Below are positions 40,876 to 50,627 of a DNA stretch of 64,000 nucleotides, one piece after another (position 1 is the first letter of the stretch; every line of letters starts with the position of its first letter). The notes beneath the pieces were generated by a model that worked only from the letters and a program-made list of their open reading frames with translations, was not told the origin of the DNA and made no database searches. Both the position numbers and the translations under genes were made by a program. The stretch is from Pseudomonas asiatica (GTDB lineage Bacteria > Pseudomonadota > Gammaproteobacteria > Pseudomonadales > Pseudomonadaceae), in assembly GCF_040214835.1 (NCBI RefSeq), contig NZ_CP157874.1, positions 1,120,001 to 1,184,000 on the forward strand. The letters are read 5' to 3'.

Positions 40876-43800
40876 TCAGTTTTTCTTGCCCTGCACACTC
40901 GAAGCCCACTGCTCATTGCGATTGTGCCCACTGGTCCTCAACAACCCCAGGTCCAGTGCATTTTCCCCATCCGCCGCACCCTTGCCCTTGGCCAGCTCGG
41001 CCACCGCCGTGCCCAGGTCCACCGGTGAGTTGGACGCATCGATCGACACATCCCGGCGATAGTCGTTACCGCTCAGTGTTTCGCGGGTAACCGAGTTGGC
41101 GTCGAGCACCACATCGCCTTTGGCCGACTGCAAGCGTGCCCCCACCAGGTGAGCGTTGCCACCAACCTGCAGGTCGATACCGTCGCTGCCTTTGAGCGTG
41201 GTCTGCTGGCCTACGCTGTCACGCTGCGCGTGCGACACGTCGAGGCTGAAGGTGGGCGAGAGCCCCGGGTCTGCCTTGCTCAGGGCGGAGCCAGCTTTTT
41301 CATTCACCTTGCTCCCCAGCGGCCCTGCCACCGAAGTGGCCGCGTTGACGTAGCCTCGCGGGTTTTTCTCCTGGCTCAGCCGGGCATCGCCTTTCACGCT
41401 CAGGGTATTGACGTTGTCCTTGCGGCTGGCGATGCGCAGGTCGCCGTCGATCACTCCATCGATACGCCCCGTCTCCAGGGTGACGCCTTCGAGGCGGGTA
41501 TCGCCACGGCTTTGCAGGTCGATGCGCTCGGCGCGCAGGTCGCTGGCGTTCCAGGTGAGGTTGTCGCGCTTGTCGAGCTCCACCTTGAGGCGGCCATGCA
41601 GGCCGCGGGTGTCGAGCGCGCCCTTGGCCATGTCGAAGCCGGCGCCGGCGGTGATGTCGAGGTTGTCACGTCGCTCCTGGCTGGAGGACGCTTCCACCAG
41701 CATGCCGCCATTCGATGCGTCGAGGGTTATCTGTTCGGCCGAGGCCTGCAGGCCTTCAAGGTGCAGGGCGATATCCTCGCGGGCGCTGCTGCCCAGGGTC
41801 ACTGTGCCGTTGCTGGCGAACAGGGCATTCACCGCCTGGCGTGCCTCTTCGTCCTGCTTGCCGTGGCTGAAGTGGCCGCCGATGGCACCGCCCTTGGTGT
41901 TGCCAGCCTTGACCGCCAGCTCCACGCCGCCGCCCATCTTGGCGCCGGTAGCGTTCTGGGTATCGCTGGCTGCCTTGACCTGCAGCCGACCGCCGCTTTG
42001 CAGTTGAATGTCGCCGGTCTTGGCCTCACGGCTGCCAATGCGGGTGCCTTCGAGCAACAGGTCGCCGCCACTGCTCAGCTGTACCTGGCCCTTGGCGTCG
42101 ATCTGCGCCACCTGGGCCTTGCGCTGTGTGCTCTGGTTCTGGCCGTGGTCGAGGTAGCCCCGGCCATCGACGCCGGTGCTGCCCGGGCGGTTGCCGACCT
42201 TGGCCCAGGCATTGCCGTCGAGCTGGCGTGACTGCTGTTCGGTCTGGTCGTTTGCCTGTGGCAATGTCAGCGAACCGGCACTGCTGATGACCACGCTGCC
42301 TTCACCGCCATCGATGCGCGTCCCTTCATAATGGCCAGAGCTGCCCAGTTGCACCTGGATGCCCTGTTGCCCATACAGGCTGCCGGGTACGGCGCTGCTG
42401 GTGCTGTCCTTCTTGTCCAGCGAGCCGCCTTTGCCGGCGGCGCGTGCATTCAGGTCTTCACCGGTGCTGGTGTCCAGGCGCACATCGCCGCCGTAGGCCA
42501 GGCGTTGCACGGTATTTTCCTGGGTGTTCTCGGCCGCCTGCATCTGGTGTTGTCGGGCCTCGATCTGCAGCTTGCCGGCGTTGGCGCGCCACGCGGTGCC
42601 CTGGTCGGTGATGTTGTCGGCCTTGACTTCGACCTTGGCCCCGGACAACTCGCTCACCTGGGCAAAGCCGCGGCGCTGGTTTTCCAGGCGTTTGAGGTGT
42701 TCCACGGTCATGTCGGCGCCAACGCTGGGCGGCGCCATGGCGTCTTCGGGGGAGGCTTGCTGGAAGCGGGCGGCTTCTTCGCCCAGCACCAGGCGTTCGA
42801 TGGGGCGGGTAAGGTCGCGGTACTCGACACTGGCGCCGAGGCTGCCCGACCAGTCGTCACGGCTTTGTTCACGTTCCTCGGTATCCTGCACCGCGCGGTT
42901 GTCGATGCGTTTGGCCGTCACCTGCAGGGTGTTGCCGGCCTTGACGCGTGCGGCCTCTGTGACCAGTTCATCGCCGTTCAGCTTCAGGTCGCCGCTGGCC
43001 TGCAATGTGCTGCGTTGCACCTTGCTGTCGCGTTCGGTCTGCACCTGGCGGTTGTGATGGCCTTCGAACAAGCTGCCCAGCCGGTCGATGCCACCGGTCA
43101 CCGTCAGGCCGCCGCCACTGTTGGTGGTGCTGGTGGTTTTGTCGCGGTCGTTGCGGGTTGCCCCCAGGGTCACCTTTTGGGCCTGCACATCGAGGTCGCC
43201 AGCGGCGGCCTTCGCCGTGGAACCGTTGACTTGCAGGTGAGCCCCGCTGCCAAGGCTCACCGAAGCGCCCTCTAGCTCACTGGCAACCTGGCTGGTGGTG
43301 CGCTGCTTGCTGCTGGTGGTGGCGACGTCATAGGCAATGCCGGCCGAATACTGGCGGGACTCGGGCTTGCCATCCTCGGCCTCCTGGGTCTGCTTGGCGC
43401 TGGCGCTGAAGCCGCGTTGCTGGTTACGGGTTTCGCGCTCGTCAACCGCTTGCGCGCTGGTAATCAGCAGGTCGCCCTTGGCCTCTACCTGCAGGTGCCC
43501 GCCCGCTGCGACCTTGGCGCCCTGGATGCGCATTTCCTCGGCGCTGGCCAGGCGCAGATTGGTGGCCGAGCTGACGTCGCTGGTAAGTACCTGTTGCGTA
43601 CGCTCGGTGTTCTCGTGGTCGCTGCCAATCAGGCCGAACAGCTTGCTGTCGCTGGTCCGGTCGGTGGAGGTGGTGCGGCCATGGTCGGCTTCGATGGCCA
43701 GTGCACCTTTCGTGCTGTAGAGCACCGCGTCCTCCTTGCCGTGCACGGTACTGCCCTTGACGGCCACCTGGTCAGCTACCACGGCCAGCTTGCCATCTGC

Positions 43801-45399
43801 CGTGACACTGCTGCCGGCAACGGCCTGGCCTTCGCTGTCGTTACCCTTGCGGTCGCCAAAGAAGGTGCCCGATACCAGGTCGCCACGATAGTCGCGCCGG
43901 GTACCGCGCTCCTGCAGCGCGGTGGTACCGATGGTTGCGTCCTTGGCCTCGATCGCCATGTCGCCGCGGCTGTGCAGGCTGCTGCCCTTCACATCGACGG
44001 TATTCTTGGCCTTCAGCGTCATGCGCTGGGCCTGGAGCGCACTGCCTTGCGCGGTTTCCTTGTATTGGTCGGTATCGCTGTCACCGCGCCACAAGTCCTT
44101 GCGGTGGCGAACCTGCTCTTCGGTGTGCTGGCTGTCGATGCCGGCAGCGATGGCCAGGTTGGCGCCGCTGTCGAGGGTCAGCTCATTGCCAGCATCCACC
44201 TTGGCAGCCACCAGGCGCATGTCGTCAGCGGATTGCAGCAGCACGCCGTCCTTGCCTTGCAAGCTGCTGCCCTGTTGCTGCTGCTGGGTGGTGGTGGTTT
44301 CGCGGTTGTAGGTTTCGCGGGTGACGAACAGGAACTTCTTGTTCCAGCTGTCGCTGTCGCGCTCGATGTTCTCGCGGGTCGTGGCATCCAGCGTGAGCTT
44401 CTTGCCCGCCTTGGCCTCGATTCGCCGAGCTTGCCCATCGACGGTTTCGAGTGTCAGGTCATCGGCAGCAGTCAGCCGCAGATCGCCCTGTTCGCTGTGC
44501 AGTTCGATGGGGCTGTCGGCCTTGCCGCTGACCTGCAGGGCGCCGGCCGACTGGATGTCGACCCCGTCGATACCCAGCAGCTGCGATGCCCCCACACGCA
44601 CACCGGCACCTTCTGCGGTGCTCACCACGCGAATGCGCCCGGCGCGCATGGCGCCGAACAGGCTGGCATCGATGCTGGACGGGGTGCCGGGCAGGTGTTC
44701 GACAATTTCGCCGCTGGTGCTGTCGATGCGGTTGCGACCGACGGTGATATCGATGGAGTTGCGCGCCATCAGCAGCCCTTTGCCGTCCACGCGCGGGGCG
44801 ATCAGATCGAGGGCGCCGTTGGGGTTGCGCTGGCCGCCCTCAAGCACTTGCAGGGTACCGCTGGCGTTCAGCGTGTCGAGGTACTTCAGTTGCTGGCCGT
44901 CGAACTCGGGGCTGCCCACCACGAAGCCGGCGCGTGTGGTGTTGATGAAACTGCCGCCGTTGAGGGTGATGCCATTGGGGTTGGCCAGGATGTAGTCGGC
45001 CGGGCGGCCGAAGATTTCCTGCGGCCCTTCGATCAGCGAGGCGTTGCGGCTGACCACCTCGTTGAGGATGGTCGAGGCGGCCTGGCCCTGGAATTGCGGG
45101 TTGGCCGCCAGGGCGCCGGCCAGCTCCGACTGCCCGGCCTGGGTGGCATTGTTCAGCACTACCCCGGAGCGGTCGACGTTGTAGTCGAGGAACTGGTTGT
45201 GCGACAGCCCTTTGGCGTTTGGCGCGACAATATCGATGACCGGGACGCCGTGGCCGTCGTTGATGACCGGTGTACCGCCGGGGCCGCTGGTTGCTGTCAG
45301 GCCGCCCTGGGCCAGTGCGGCGCCGGGCCCGAGCAGGGCGAGGAAGATGGCCCAGCGCAAGGTATCTGGGCGGGAAGACGACTGCGAGAGTGTTTGCAT
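40876..45399 (-). CDS. two-partner secretion exoprotein (filamentous haemagglutinin family)
   Basis: A 1507-residue secreted protein. A signal peptide (IFLALLGPGAALAQ) is followed by a TPS domain with VVLNNATQ, then YILANPNGITLNGGSFINTT, the features recognised by the TpsB transporter. A long beta-helix of degenerate haemagglutinin repeats makes up the rest (DGVLLQSADDMRLVAAKVDA and many similar). There is no VENN/DUF637-type pretoxin region and no distinct C-terminal toxin domain, so a CdiA role is not supported. Adhesion or aggregation is more likely. It follows tpsB by 27 bases. Confidence 0.92.
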   Translation of the reverse strand: MQTLSQSSSRPDTLRWAIFLALLGPGAALAQGGLTATSGPGGTPVINDGHGVPVIDIVAPNAKGLSHNQFLDYNVDRSGVVLNNATQAGQSELAGALAANPQFQGQAASTILNEVVSRNASLIEGPQEIFGRPADYILANPNGITLNGGSFINTTRAGFVVGSPEFDGQQLKYLDTLNASGTLQVLEGGQRNPNGALDLIAPRVDGKGLLMARNSIDITVGRNRIDSTSGEIVEHLPGTPSSIDASLFGAMRAGRIRVVSTAEGAGVRVGASQLLGIDGVDIQSAGALQVSGKADSPIELHSEQGDLRLTAADDLTLETVDGQARRIEAKAGKKLTLDATTRENIERDSDSWNKKFLFVTRETYNRETTTTQQQQQGSSLQGKDGVLLQSADDMRLVAAKVDAGNELTLDSGANLAIAAGIDSQHTEEQVRHRKDLWRGDSDTDQYKETAQGSALQAQRMTLKAKNTVDVKGSSLHSRGDMAIEAKDATIGTTALQERGTRRDYRGDLVSGTFFGDRKGNDSEGQAVAGSSVTADGKLAVVADQVAVKGSTVHGKEDAVLYSTKGALAIEADHGRTTSTDRTSDSKLFGLIGSDHENTERTQQVLTSDVSSATNLRLASAEEMRIQGAKVAAGGHLQVEAKGDLLITSAQAVDERETRNQQRGFSASAKQTQEAEDGKPESRQYSAGIAYDVATTSSKQRTTSQVASELEGASVSLGSGAHLQVNGSTAKAAAGDLDVQAQKVTLGATRNDRDKTTSTTNSGGGLTVTGGIDRLGSLFEGHHNRQVQTERDSKVQRSTLQASGDLKLNGDELVTEAARVKAGNTLQVTAKRIDNRAVQDTEEREQSRDDWSGSLGASVEYRDLTRPIERLVLGEEAARFQQASPEDAMAPPSVGADMTVEHLKRLENQRRGFAQVSELSGAKVEVKADNITDQGTAWRANAGKLQIEARQHQMQAAENTQENTVQRLAYGGDVRLDTSTGEDLNARAAGKGGSLDKKDSTSSAVPGSLYGQQGIQVQLGSSGHYEGTRIDGGEGSVVISSAGSLTLPQANDQTEQQSRQLDGNAWAKVGNRPGSTGVDGRGYLDHGQNQSTQRKAQVAQIDAKGQVQLSSGGDLLLEGTRIGSREAKTGDIQLQSGGRLQVKAASDTQNATGAKMGGGVELAVKAGNTKGGAIGGHFSHGKQDEEARQAVNALFASNGTVTLGSSAREDIALHLEGLQASAEQITLDASNGGMLVEASSSQERRDNLDITAGAGFDMAKGALDTRGLHGRLKVELDKRDNLTWNASDLRAERIDLQSRGDTRLEGVTLETGRIDGVIDGDLRIASRKDNVNTLSVKGDARLSQEKNPRGYVNAATSVAGPLGSKVNEKAGSALSKADPGLSPTFSLDVSHAQRDSVGQQTTLKGSDGIDLQVGGNAHLVGARLQSAKGDVVLDANSVTRETLSGNDYRRDVSIDASNSPVDLGTAVAELAKGKGAADGENALDLGLLRTSGHNRNEQWASSVQGKKN

Positions 45400-45426
45400 G
45401 TTCTCGTTCTCTTTGTTGTGGGTGAA

Positions 45427-47109
45427 TCAGATGTTCAGGGCCAGTTCCACTACCCAGAAGCCAGGTTCCAGCAGCGGACGGGGCAGGTCGCTGGCGTACA
45501 GCGCGCGTTGGTAGCCCAGGCGCAGGTGGCTGCCGGGCAGGCTCAGTTCGGCACCGGCGGTGGCCCCGGCAAGGCGTTGTGAAGGCTTGCCTTCGGCAGT
45601 GCGGGTCCAGCCCAGGTCCAGGCCGATGTAGGGGCGTACTTGCAGGGGAGCGGTCCAGCCCTCCGGCAGCGGCTGACTGACGGTGTTGCGCCAGGCGGCG
45701 CTGCTGGCACCGGAGTAGGTACGCAGGCGAAACCCGCGCACGGCCGAATCGTCGCTGACCAGCAACTGCTCGACGGCGGGTAGTGGGTCACTGCTGTATT
45801 GCAGACTCAGCTCGCTCTGCCAGCGCCATGGGCGGCTGGCCGGGCCCTGGCGCAGGTGCAGCAGGTTGGCGCGGTACTTGCGAAAATCCGGGCGCAGGCG
45901 TTCCGCCCCCAGCGGTGAGCGGTCAGCGCCGAAGGCGTCGATACCCTGGGCGACACCGAGGTAGCCATTCCACAGGCCTCCCTGGAGCCAAAGCAGGTTG
46001 ATACCCGCCTCCACGGAGACCAGGGTGGGGCTCTGCTGGACGATCACCGCGCCAGCGCTGCGGTTGACCATTTGCTTGCGGTCCAGCCGGGCGCTGGCGC
46101 TGAGCATGCCTTGCTGGTTGCGCCACAGTACCCGCTCGACGCTCAAGCCCTGGTAGCTGCTGCTGCCGTCGGTTACCTGGCGGCTGTGGGGGAGCGGCGC
46201 CTCGTAACGCAGTTCGCTGGCGCTGAGCGCGAAGGTCCAGGCGCCGTAGGGGATGCTGTAGTACAGCGAGATGCCTTGGCTTTGCCCGGGCGCATCGAGC
46301 ACCGTGCGGTTCAGCGACAGGCGCAGGTCATCATTTAGGCCCAGCGGGCTGTCCAGGCCGAAGCCGAGGTTCAGGCGATGACGCCCGGTCAGGTCGCTGC
46401 CGCGGTTGTCGAAGCGGCTGTCCAGGTGCCCGCGCGAGGCCACCTTGCGCGGCTGCACGACAACCCGGGTGCCGCCGTGCAGTTCGCCGGGCAGCAATTC
46501 TGCTGACAGGTCATAAGCGCGAAGGCGATTGAGCTGGTCGAGGCCTTGCTCCAGGGCTGGCAGGTACAGTGGCTGCCCGAGCAGGCCGGGAAAGGCGCCG
46601 GGGAGGGACAGGGGCAATTCAGGGCCGGCCATTTCGATGGACTCGACGAACCCCTCGACGATGACCAGGTTCAGCGGTGCGCCGTCTTGTGGCGGTTGCT
46701 GCAGGTAAGGCCGGCTGGTGGGGTATCCGGCTTGTACATAGCGCTGGGTTATGGCTTTCAGCAGCCCGTTGATTTCCGCAATGCCCATGCACGGGGTAAT
46801 GAACCTGCGAAGGGTTGGCGTTAGCGCCGAGTCGGAAAGCTTGCGGTTGCCGGCCACGCGTACGCCGGTGATGGCCCAGCAGCGCTGGTCGTGCGGGAGG
46901 GGGGCGGTGGTGTCGTGGCTTTCAGCCGGGGCGGGCTGGCGCTGCCAGCGTTCCAGCCGCTGTTGCTGTTCCAGCTGTTGCAGCCCGCGCTGCTGATCGC
47001 GCAGTTGCTGGCTGGCGGGGTCGTCGGCCAGCGCCTGGGGCGCGGCCAGCAAACCGGACAGGCAGCAGGTGAGCGCCCAGCAGGTGGCGCGGTGAATGTG
47101 GAACGGCAT
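45427..47109 (-). CDS. two-partner secretion transporter (TpsB, ShlB/FhaC/HecB family)
   Basis: A 560-residue outer membrane protein of the Omp85 superfamily that exports its TpsA partner. A signal peptide, an N-terminal coiled region rich in Gln/Arg (QQLRDQQRGLQQLEQQQRLE), two POTRA domains (about residues 60-200) and a C-terminal beta barrel ending VVELALNI. The start is the Met of MPFHIHRATCW. tpsB precedes tpsA on the same strand, the usual order. The pair lies between gspN and the L,D-transpeptidase gene. Confidence 0.92.
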   Translation of the reverse strand: MPFHIHRATCWALTCCLSGLLAAPQALADDPASQQLRDQQRGLQQLEQQQRLERWQRQPAPAESHDTTAPLPHDQRCWAITGVRVAGNRKLSDSALTPTLRRFITPCMGIAEINGLLKAITQRYVQAGYPTSRPYLQQPPQDGAPLNLVIVEGFVESIEMAGPELPLSLPGAFPGLLGQPLYLPALEQGLDQLNRLRAYDLSAELLPGELHGGTRVVVQPRKVASRGHLDSRFDNRGSDLTGRHRLNLGFGLDSPLGLNDDLRLSLNRTVLDAPGQSQGISLYYSIPYGAWTFALSASELRYEAPLPHSRQVTDGSSSYQGLSVERVLWRNQQGMLSASARLDRKQMVNRSAGAVIVQQSPTLVSVEAGINLLWLQGGLWNGYLGVAQGIDAFGADRSPLGAERLRPDFRKYRANLLHLRQGPASRPWRWQSELSLQYSSDPLPAVEQLLVSDDSAVRGFRLRTYSGASSAAWRNTVSQPLPEGWTAPLQVRPYIGLDLGWTRTAEGKPSQRLAGATAGAELSLPGSHLRLGYQRALYASDLPRPLLEPGFWVVELALNI

Positions 47110-47269
47110 TGAAGCACCCCGCAAATGATGTACGGATTTCGTACTCGTCTGCGTGGATGCTAAAAATTAAGGGGTTCGCCTGGATGCAGTACCCGGCCTA
47201 AGCGCTTGTAAGGCGCGTTCTTGCCTGGAGGTGGGAAGCTTCCTACAGCATCAGTTGAAAGGCCCGCTA

Positions 47270-47824
47270 TCAGGGCCGAATTTCGATCAACGTGCCATCC
47301 CGCACCAGGTCCCACACTTCCTGCATGTCGCGGTTACGCATGGCAATACAGCCGTCCGTCCAGTCCAGGGTGTGGAAGTACCACTCTGGATACTCGTCGT
47401 TGATCGGCGTGCCATGGATCATGATCATGCTGCCGGCGCTCACCCCTTCGCGGGTGGCACGGGCGGCATCGGTGATGTTCGGGTAATTGATGTGCATGGC
47501 CAGGTTGAAGCGGTCGCTCTGCTTGCGCCAGTCCAGCCAGTACAGGCCCTCGGGGGTTTTCTTGTCGCCTTCGCGCTCCTTGGCGCCTTTTGGCTGCTTG
47601 CCCAGCGAGATACGGTAGGTTTTCAGCGGTTCGCCACGGCTGATCAGCTGCAGGCGGCGCTCGGACTTGATCACCAGTACCTTGTCGATCAGCGGTTGCA
47701 TGGCCTGCTGCGAAGGCGATGGGGTTTGCGCTGCCGGCTGGGGCTTGCGGATGATGGTCTCGGTGAAGGCCGCCTGGGACACCGAGGTAACGCAAAGGCA
47801 GAAAAGGGCAAGCAACCAGCGCAT
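47270..47824 (-). CDS. L,D-transpeptidase (YkuD domain), exported
   Basis: A 184-residue protein with a signal peptide (MRWLLALFCLCVTSVSQA) and one YkuD domain. The active-site motif is IHGTP, then WTDGCIAMRN with the catalytic Cys159. Such enzymes form 3-3 peptidoglycan cross-links or attach lipoproteins to the wall. The single-domain layout without a LysM or peptidoglycan-binding domain matches ErfK/YafK-like members; which reaction it performs is not clear. Confidence 0.9.
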   Translation of the reverse strand: MRWLLALFCLCVTSVSQAAFTETIIRKPQPAAQTPSPSQQAMQPLIDKVLVIKSERRLQLISRGEPLKTYRISLGKQPKGAKEREGDKKTPEGLYWLDWRKQSDRFNLAMHINYPNITDAARATREGVSAGSMIMIHGTPINDEYPEWYFHTLDWTDGCIAMRNRDMQEVWDLVRDGTLIEIRP

Positions 47825-47846
47825 GTAACGGTATCCCTGAAGGCTT

Positions 47847-48398
47847 CTAGGTAATGGGCGAGACGTTCATCGGCGGCAGGTATTCATGGCCTATGGGGTA
47901 GTGCTGCCCGATGCGATCGCGATAGTAGCATTCTAGTGTGCGAGTGACGGTGCGGAAAGCCAGCTCGCCCCACGGTATCTCATGTTCCTCGAACAGCCGC
48001 ACCTCCAGGCTTTCTACACCGACAGCGAAATCAAGGTCCGCCAGCTCGGCGCGGAAGAACACATGCACCTGGTTGATGTGTGGCAGGTCGAACAGCTGGT
48101 ACAGGCTCATGCTGCCGACCCGGGCGCAGGCCTCCTCGACGGTTTCGCGACGGGCGGCCTGATCGAGGGTTTCGCCGTTCTCCATGAAACCGGCAGGCAG
48201 GGTCCAGAAACCGCGGCGTGGCTCGATGGCGCGCCGGCACAGCAGCACCTGGCTGCCCCAGGTCGGCAACACGCCGGCGACGATGTTGGGGTTCTGGTAG
48301 TGGATGGTCTGGCAAACCTCGCAGACATACCGAAGGCGGCTGTCGCCCTCGGGGATCCGCTGAGTGACCGGCTGGCCGCACGCGCTGCAGAATTTCAT
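47847..48398 (-). CDS. NUDIX hydrolase with N-terminal zinc ribbon
   Basis: 183 residues. An N-terminal zinc ribbon (CSACG and CEVC) is followed by the NUDIX fold. The NUDIX box reads GFMENGETLDQAARRETVEE and then ACA, so the Gly usually found near the end is a Cys. Such ribbon-NUDIX proteins resemble the NudC group (NADH pyrophosphatase), but the protein is shorter and the substrate is undecided. It is 22 bases upstream of the L,D-transpeptidase gene on the same strand. Confidence 0.87.
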   Translation of the reverse strand: MKFCSACGQPVTQRIPEGDSRLRYVCEVCQTIHYQNPNIVAGVLPTWGSQVLLCRRAIEPRRGFWTLPAGFMENGETLDQAARRETVEEACARVGSMSLYQLFDLPHINQVHVFFRAELADLDFAVGVESLEVRLFEEHEIPWGELAFRTVTRTLECYYRDRIGQHYPIGHEYLPPMNVSPIT

Positions 48399-48522
48399 GT
48401 GTCGTTCCTTTTGCTCTGGGCTATCTTGGCGCGCCGGCCGTGCTGCCGCAAGCGCACGGGGCTTGGGTGCTTCGCGCCTTTGGTGCATCATGCAAGGCAG
48501 GTCTTGGATACGAGCGTGCGCA

Positions 48523-49122
48523 ATGCTGGACGAGCTACTTCGCCGAATGAGCAACCACCAACCCGCATCACTGGAAACCGACCGGCGGTTCCCCGAAGCG
48601 GCGGTCCTCTTGCCCATTACCCGCAGCGAAGCGCCCGAACTGGTCCTGACCCTGCGCGCCAAGGGCCTGTCCACCCACGGCGGCGAAGTGGCCTTTCCCG
48701 GTGGCCGCCGCGACCCGGAAGACCCGGACCTGGTGTTCACCGCGCTGCGTGAAGCGGAAGAAGAAATCGGCCTGCCGCCAGGCCTGGTGGAAGTGATCGG
48801 CCCACTCAGCCCGCTGATTTCGCTGCACGGCCTGAAAGTGACGCCATTCGTCGGGCTTATCCCCGATTTTGTCGAATACCGTGCCAATGATGCCGAGATC
48901 GCGGCAGTATTCACCGTGCCGCTGGAATTCTTCCGCCAGGACCCGCGCGACCATACCCACCGTATCGATTACCAGGGGCGCAGCTGGTATGTGCCCAGCT
49001 ATCGCTATGGCGAATACAAGATCTGGGGGTTGTCGGCGATCATGATCGTCGAACTGGTCAACCTGCTGTTCGATGCCGGCATCAGCCTGCACCAACCCCC
49101 TGAGCGTTACATCGAAAACTGA
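48523..49122 (+). CDS. CoA pyrophosphatase (NUDIX, NudL/YeaB type)
   Basis: 199 residues. The combination of GGEVAFPGGRRDPED with the NUDIX box ALREAEEEIGLPP is characteristic of coenzyme A diphosphatases, which split CoA into phosphopantetheine and ADP derivatives. The start is the ATG at 48523 (MLDELLRRM). It is divergent from the other NUDIX gene and 45 bases before the carbonic anhydrase-like gene. Confidence 0.9.
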   Translation: MLDELLRRMSNHQPASLETDRRFPEAAVLLPITRSEAPELVLTLRAKGLSTHGGEVAFPGGRRDPEDPDLVFTALREAEEEIGLPPGLVEVIGPLSPLISLHGLKVTPFVGLIPDFVEYRANDAEIAAVFTVPLEFFRQDPRDHTHRIDYQGRSWYVPSYRYGEYKIWGLSAIMIVELVNLLFDAGISLHQPPERYIEN

Positions 49123-49167
49123 GCGGGGCCCAACCCCGTCGTCTGCGTTGCAGCCTGAGGAGCAAGC

Positions 49168-49692
49168 ATGAAATACCGCCTGGGCGACCTGCGGGTCGAG
49201 AGCCACCCTACCAGTTGGGCCGCACCCAACGCCACGCTGATCGGCAAGGTGCGCCTGCAGGCCGATGCCAGCGTGTGGTTTGGTGCGGTGCTGCGCGGGG
49301 ACAACGAGCTGATCGACATTGGCGAGGGCAGCAACGTGCAGGATGGCACGGTGATGCACACCGACATGGGCTCGCCGCTGACCCTGGGCAAGGGCGTGAC
49401 CGTTGGCCACAACGCCATGCTGCATGGTTGCACGGTGGGCGACTACAGCCTGGTCGGTATCAACGCGGTCATCCTCAATGGCGCGCGCATCGGCAAGCAT
49501 TGCATCATCGGCGCCAATGCGCTGATTGCAGAAGGCAAGGAGATCCCTGACGGTTCGCTGGTGATGGGCTCGCCGGGCAAGGTGGTGCGCGAGCTGACCG
49601 AACAGCAGAAGCGCATGCTCGAAGCCAGTGCCGCGCATTACGTGCACAATGCCCAGCGTTATGCACGGGAGTTGGTGGTTGACGATGAGTGA
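49168..49692 (+). CDS. gamma-carbonic anhydrase family protein
   Basis: A 174-residue left-handed beta-helix (hexapeptide repeat) protein of the YrdA/PaaY group. The zinc histidines are seen in VMHTD, then [10 protein letters not shown]. The RGD at [12 protein letters not shown] is conserved in the group. The ATG follows a GAGGAGC ribosome site. Whether it has carbonic anhydrase activity cannot be told, since many members show little. Confidence 0.9.
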   Translation: MKYRLGDLRVESHPTSWAAPNATLIGKVRLQADASVWFGAVLRGDNELIDIGEGSNVQDGTVMHTDMGSPLTLGKGVTVGHNAMLHGCTVGDYSLVGINAVILNGARIGKHCIIGANALIAEGKEIPDGSLVMGSPGKVVRELTEQQKRMLEASAAHYVHNAQRYARELVVDDE

Positions 49693-49879
49693 TGTGGTGG
49701 AGCGGCCGGTGGCCTCGCCGTGCGTGAGTATCTGTGCGTTGGACGAGCAGGATATCTGCACAGGTTGCCAGCGGACCGTCGCCGAGATCGGCCGCTGGGG
49801 GCGGATGGACAACGACGAGCGTAGGGCGGTGCTCAAACTTTGCCATGAAAGGGCAGTAGAGGCCGGCCTCATCCTGTAG
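49685..49879 (+). CDS. DUF1289 family cysteine-rich small protein
   Basis: 64 residues, starting eight bases inside the 3' end of the preceding gene. Four cysteines in the DUF1289 arrangement ([18 protein letters not shown], then a lone Cys near residue 53) suggest metal binding. The family has no known function. Confidence 0.88.
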   Translation: MSDVVERPVASPCVSICALDEQDICTGCQRTVAEIGRWGRMDNDERRAVLKLCHERAVEAGLIL

Positions 49880-49893
49880 GGCTGACTCGCCCC

Positions 49894-49983
49894 CCCTGTG
49901 GGAGCGGGTTCACCCGCGAACACCGGCGCAGCCGGTGCCATCCACCGTGTTGGATTCTTCGCGGGTGAACCCGCTCCCACAGG
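49894..49983. repeat. REP pair (tail-to-tail)
   Basis: Units 49894-49920 and 49958-49983 with core GCGGGTTCACCCGCGAA in inverted orientation and an inner CACCGGCGCAGCCGGTG. A further single half-unit (GAGCGGGTTTACCCGCGAAC) lies at about 50014-50040. Confidence 0.9.
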
Positions 49984-50083
49984 CTGCGCGTAGCCCTCGA
50001 ACCTGATGCTGTACCTTTGAGAGCGGGTTTACCCGCGAACCAGCCAGCGGTAATCTGTGCGGCTTGCCCACAGACTACCCGCC

Positions 50084-50551
50084 ATGTTCTATCTGATTGC
50101 CTACATCAGCAGCGTAGTGCTGATCAACTACGCCTTCTCCAGCGCGCCACACCTGGACATCATCTGGTCCGCCTGGGGCGGCCTGGTGTTCATCCTGCGC
50201 GACATGGTGCAGACCCGCTTCGGCCATGGCGCCCTGGTCGCCATGCTGGCAGCACTGGTGCTGTCCTATGTCACCTCGGAGCCGGCCATCGCCCTGGCCA
50301 GCGCCACCGCGTTCTTCATTTCCGAACTGATCGACTGGCTGGTGTTCAGCATCACCCGCCGGCCGCTGCGCGACCGCTTGTGGCTGAGTTCGGCGCTGAG
50401 CATCCCGGTGGACACCTTCATCTTCTTCGGCATGATCGGCGCCCTGACCCCAGCCGTGATCGGCACCGCCATGGCCTCGAAATTCGCCGGTGTCACCGCC
50501 GTGTGGCTGGCCATGGCATTTCGCGCCCGGCGGGCCGCCGTGGCGGGTTGA
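50084..50551 (+). CDS. VUT family membrane protein (YhhQ-like)
   Basis: A 155-residue protein with about five membrane helices, starting MFYLIAYISSVVLINYAFS. The FILRDMVQTRFG segment and SELIDWLVFSI match the VUT/DUF165 family, some members of which import queuosine precursors. It is shorter than YhhQ (about 220 residues) and I see no queuosine gene or preQ1-type riboswitch nearby, so the substrate is uncertain. Confidence 0.82.
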   Translation: MFYLIAYISSVVLINYAFSSAPHLDIIWSAWGGLVFILRDMVQTRFGHGALVAMLAALVLSYVTSEPAIALASATAFFISELIDWLVFSITRRPLRDRLWLSSALSIPVDTFIFFGMIGALTPAVIGTAMASKFAGVTAVWLAMAFRARRAAVAG

Positions 50552-50627
50552 TGGTGTAGAATAGCGGTCCTTTTTCAGCGGGCGGCGCCAAGCCTGGTGC
50601 GGCCCCGGACGCCTTCGAGGACCTGAA

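Noticed and set aside
40876..45399. CdiA-type contact-dependent inhibition toxin
   Set aside because: No VENN or similar pretoxin motif, no distinct C-terminal domain and no small immunity gene downstream; a terminator follows the stop codon.
43417..45582. 721-codon plus-strand frame opposite tpsA
   Set aside because: It lies antisense to the haemagglutinin gene. The composition follows from the repeat-rich coding strand and no motif is present.
50000..50083. preQ1 riboswitch before the VUT-family gene
   Set aside because: The leader holds only a REP half-unit; no preQ1-type pseudoknot sequence or short A-rich tail could be seen.
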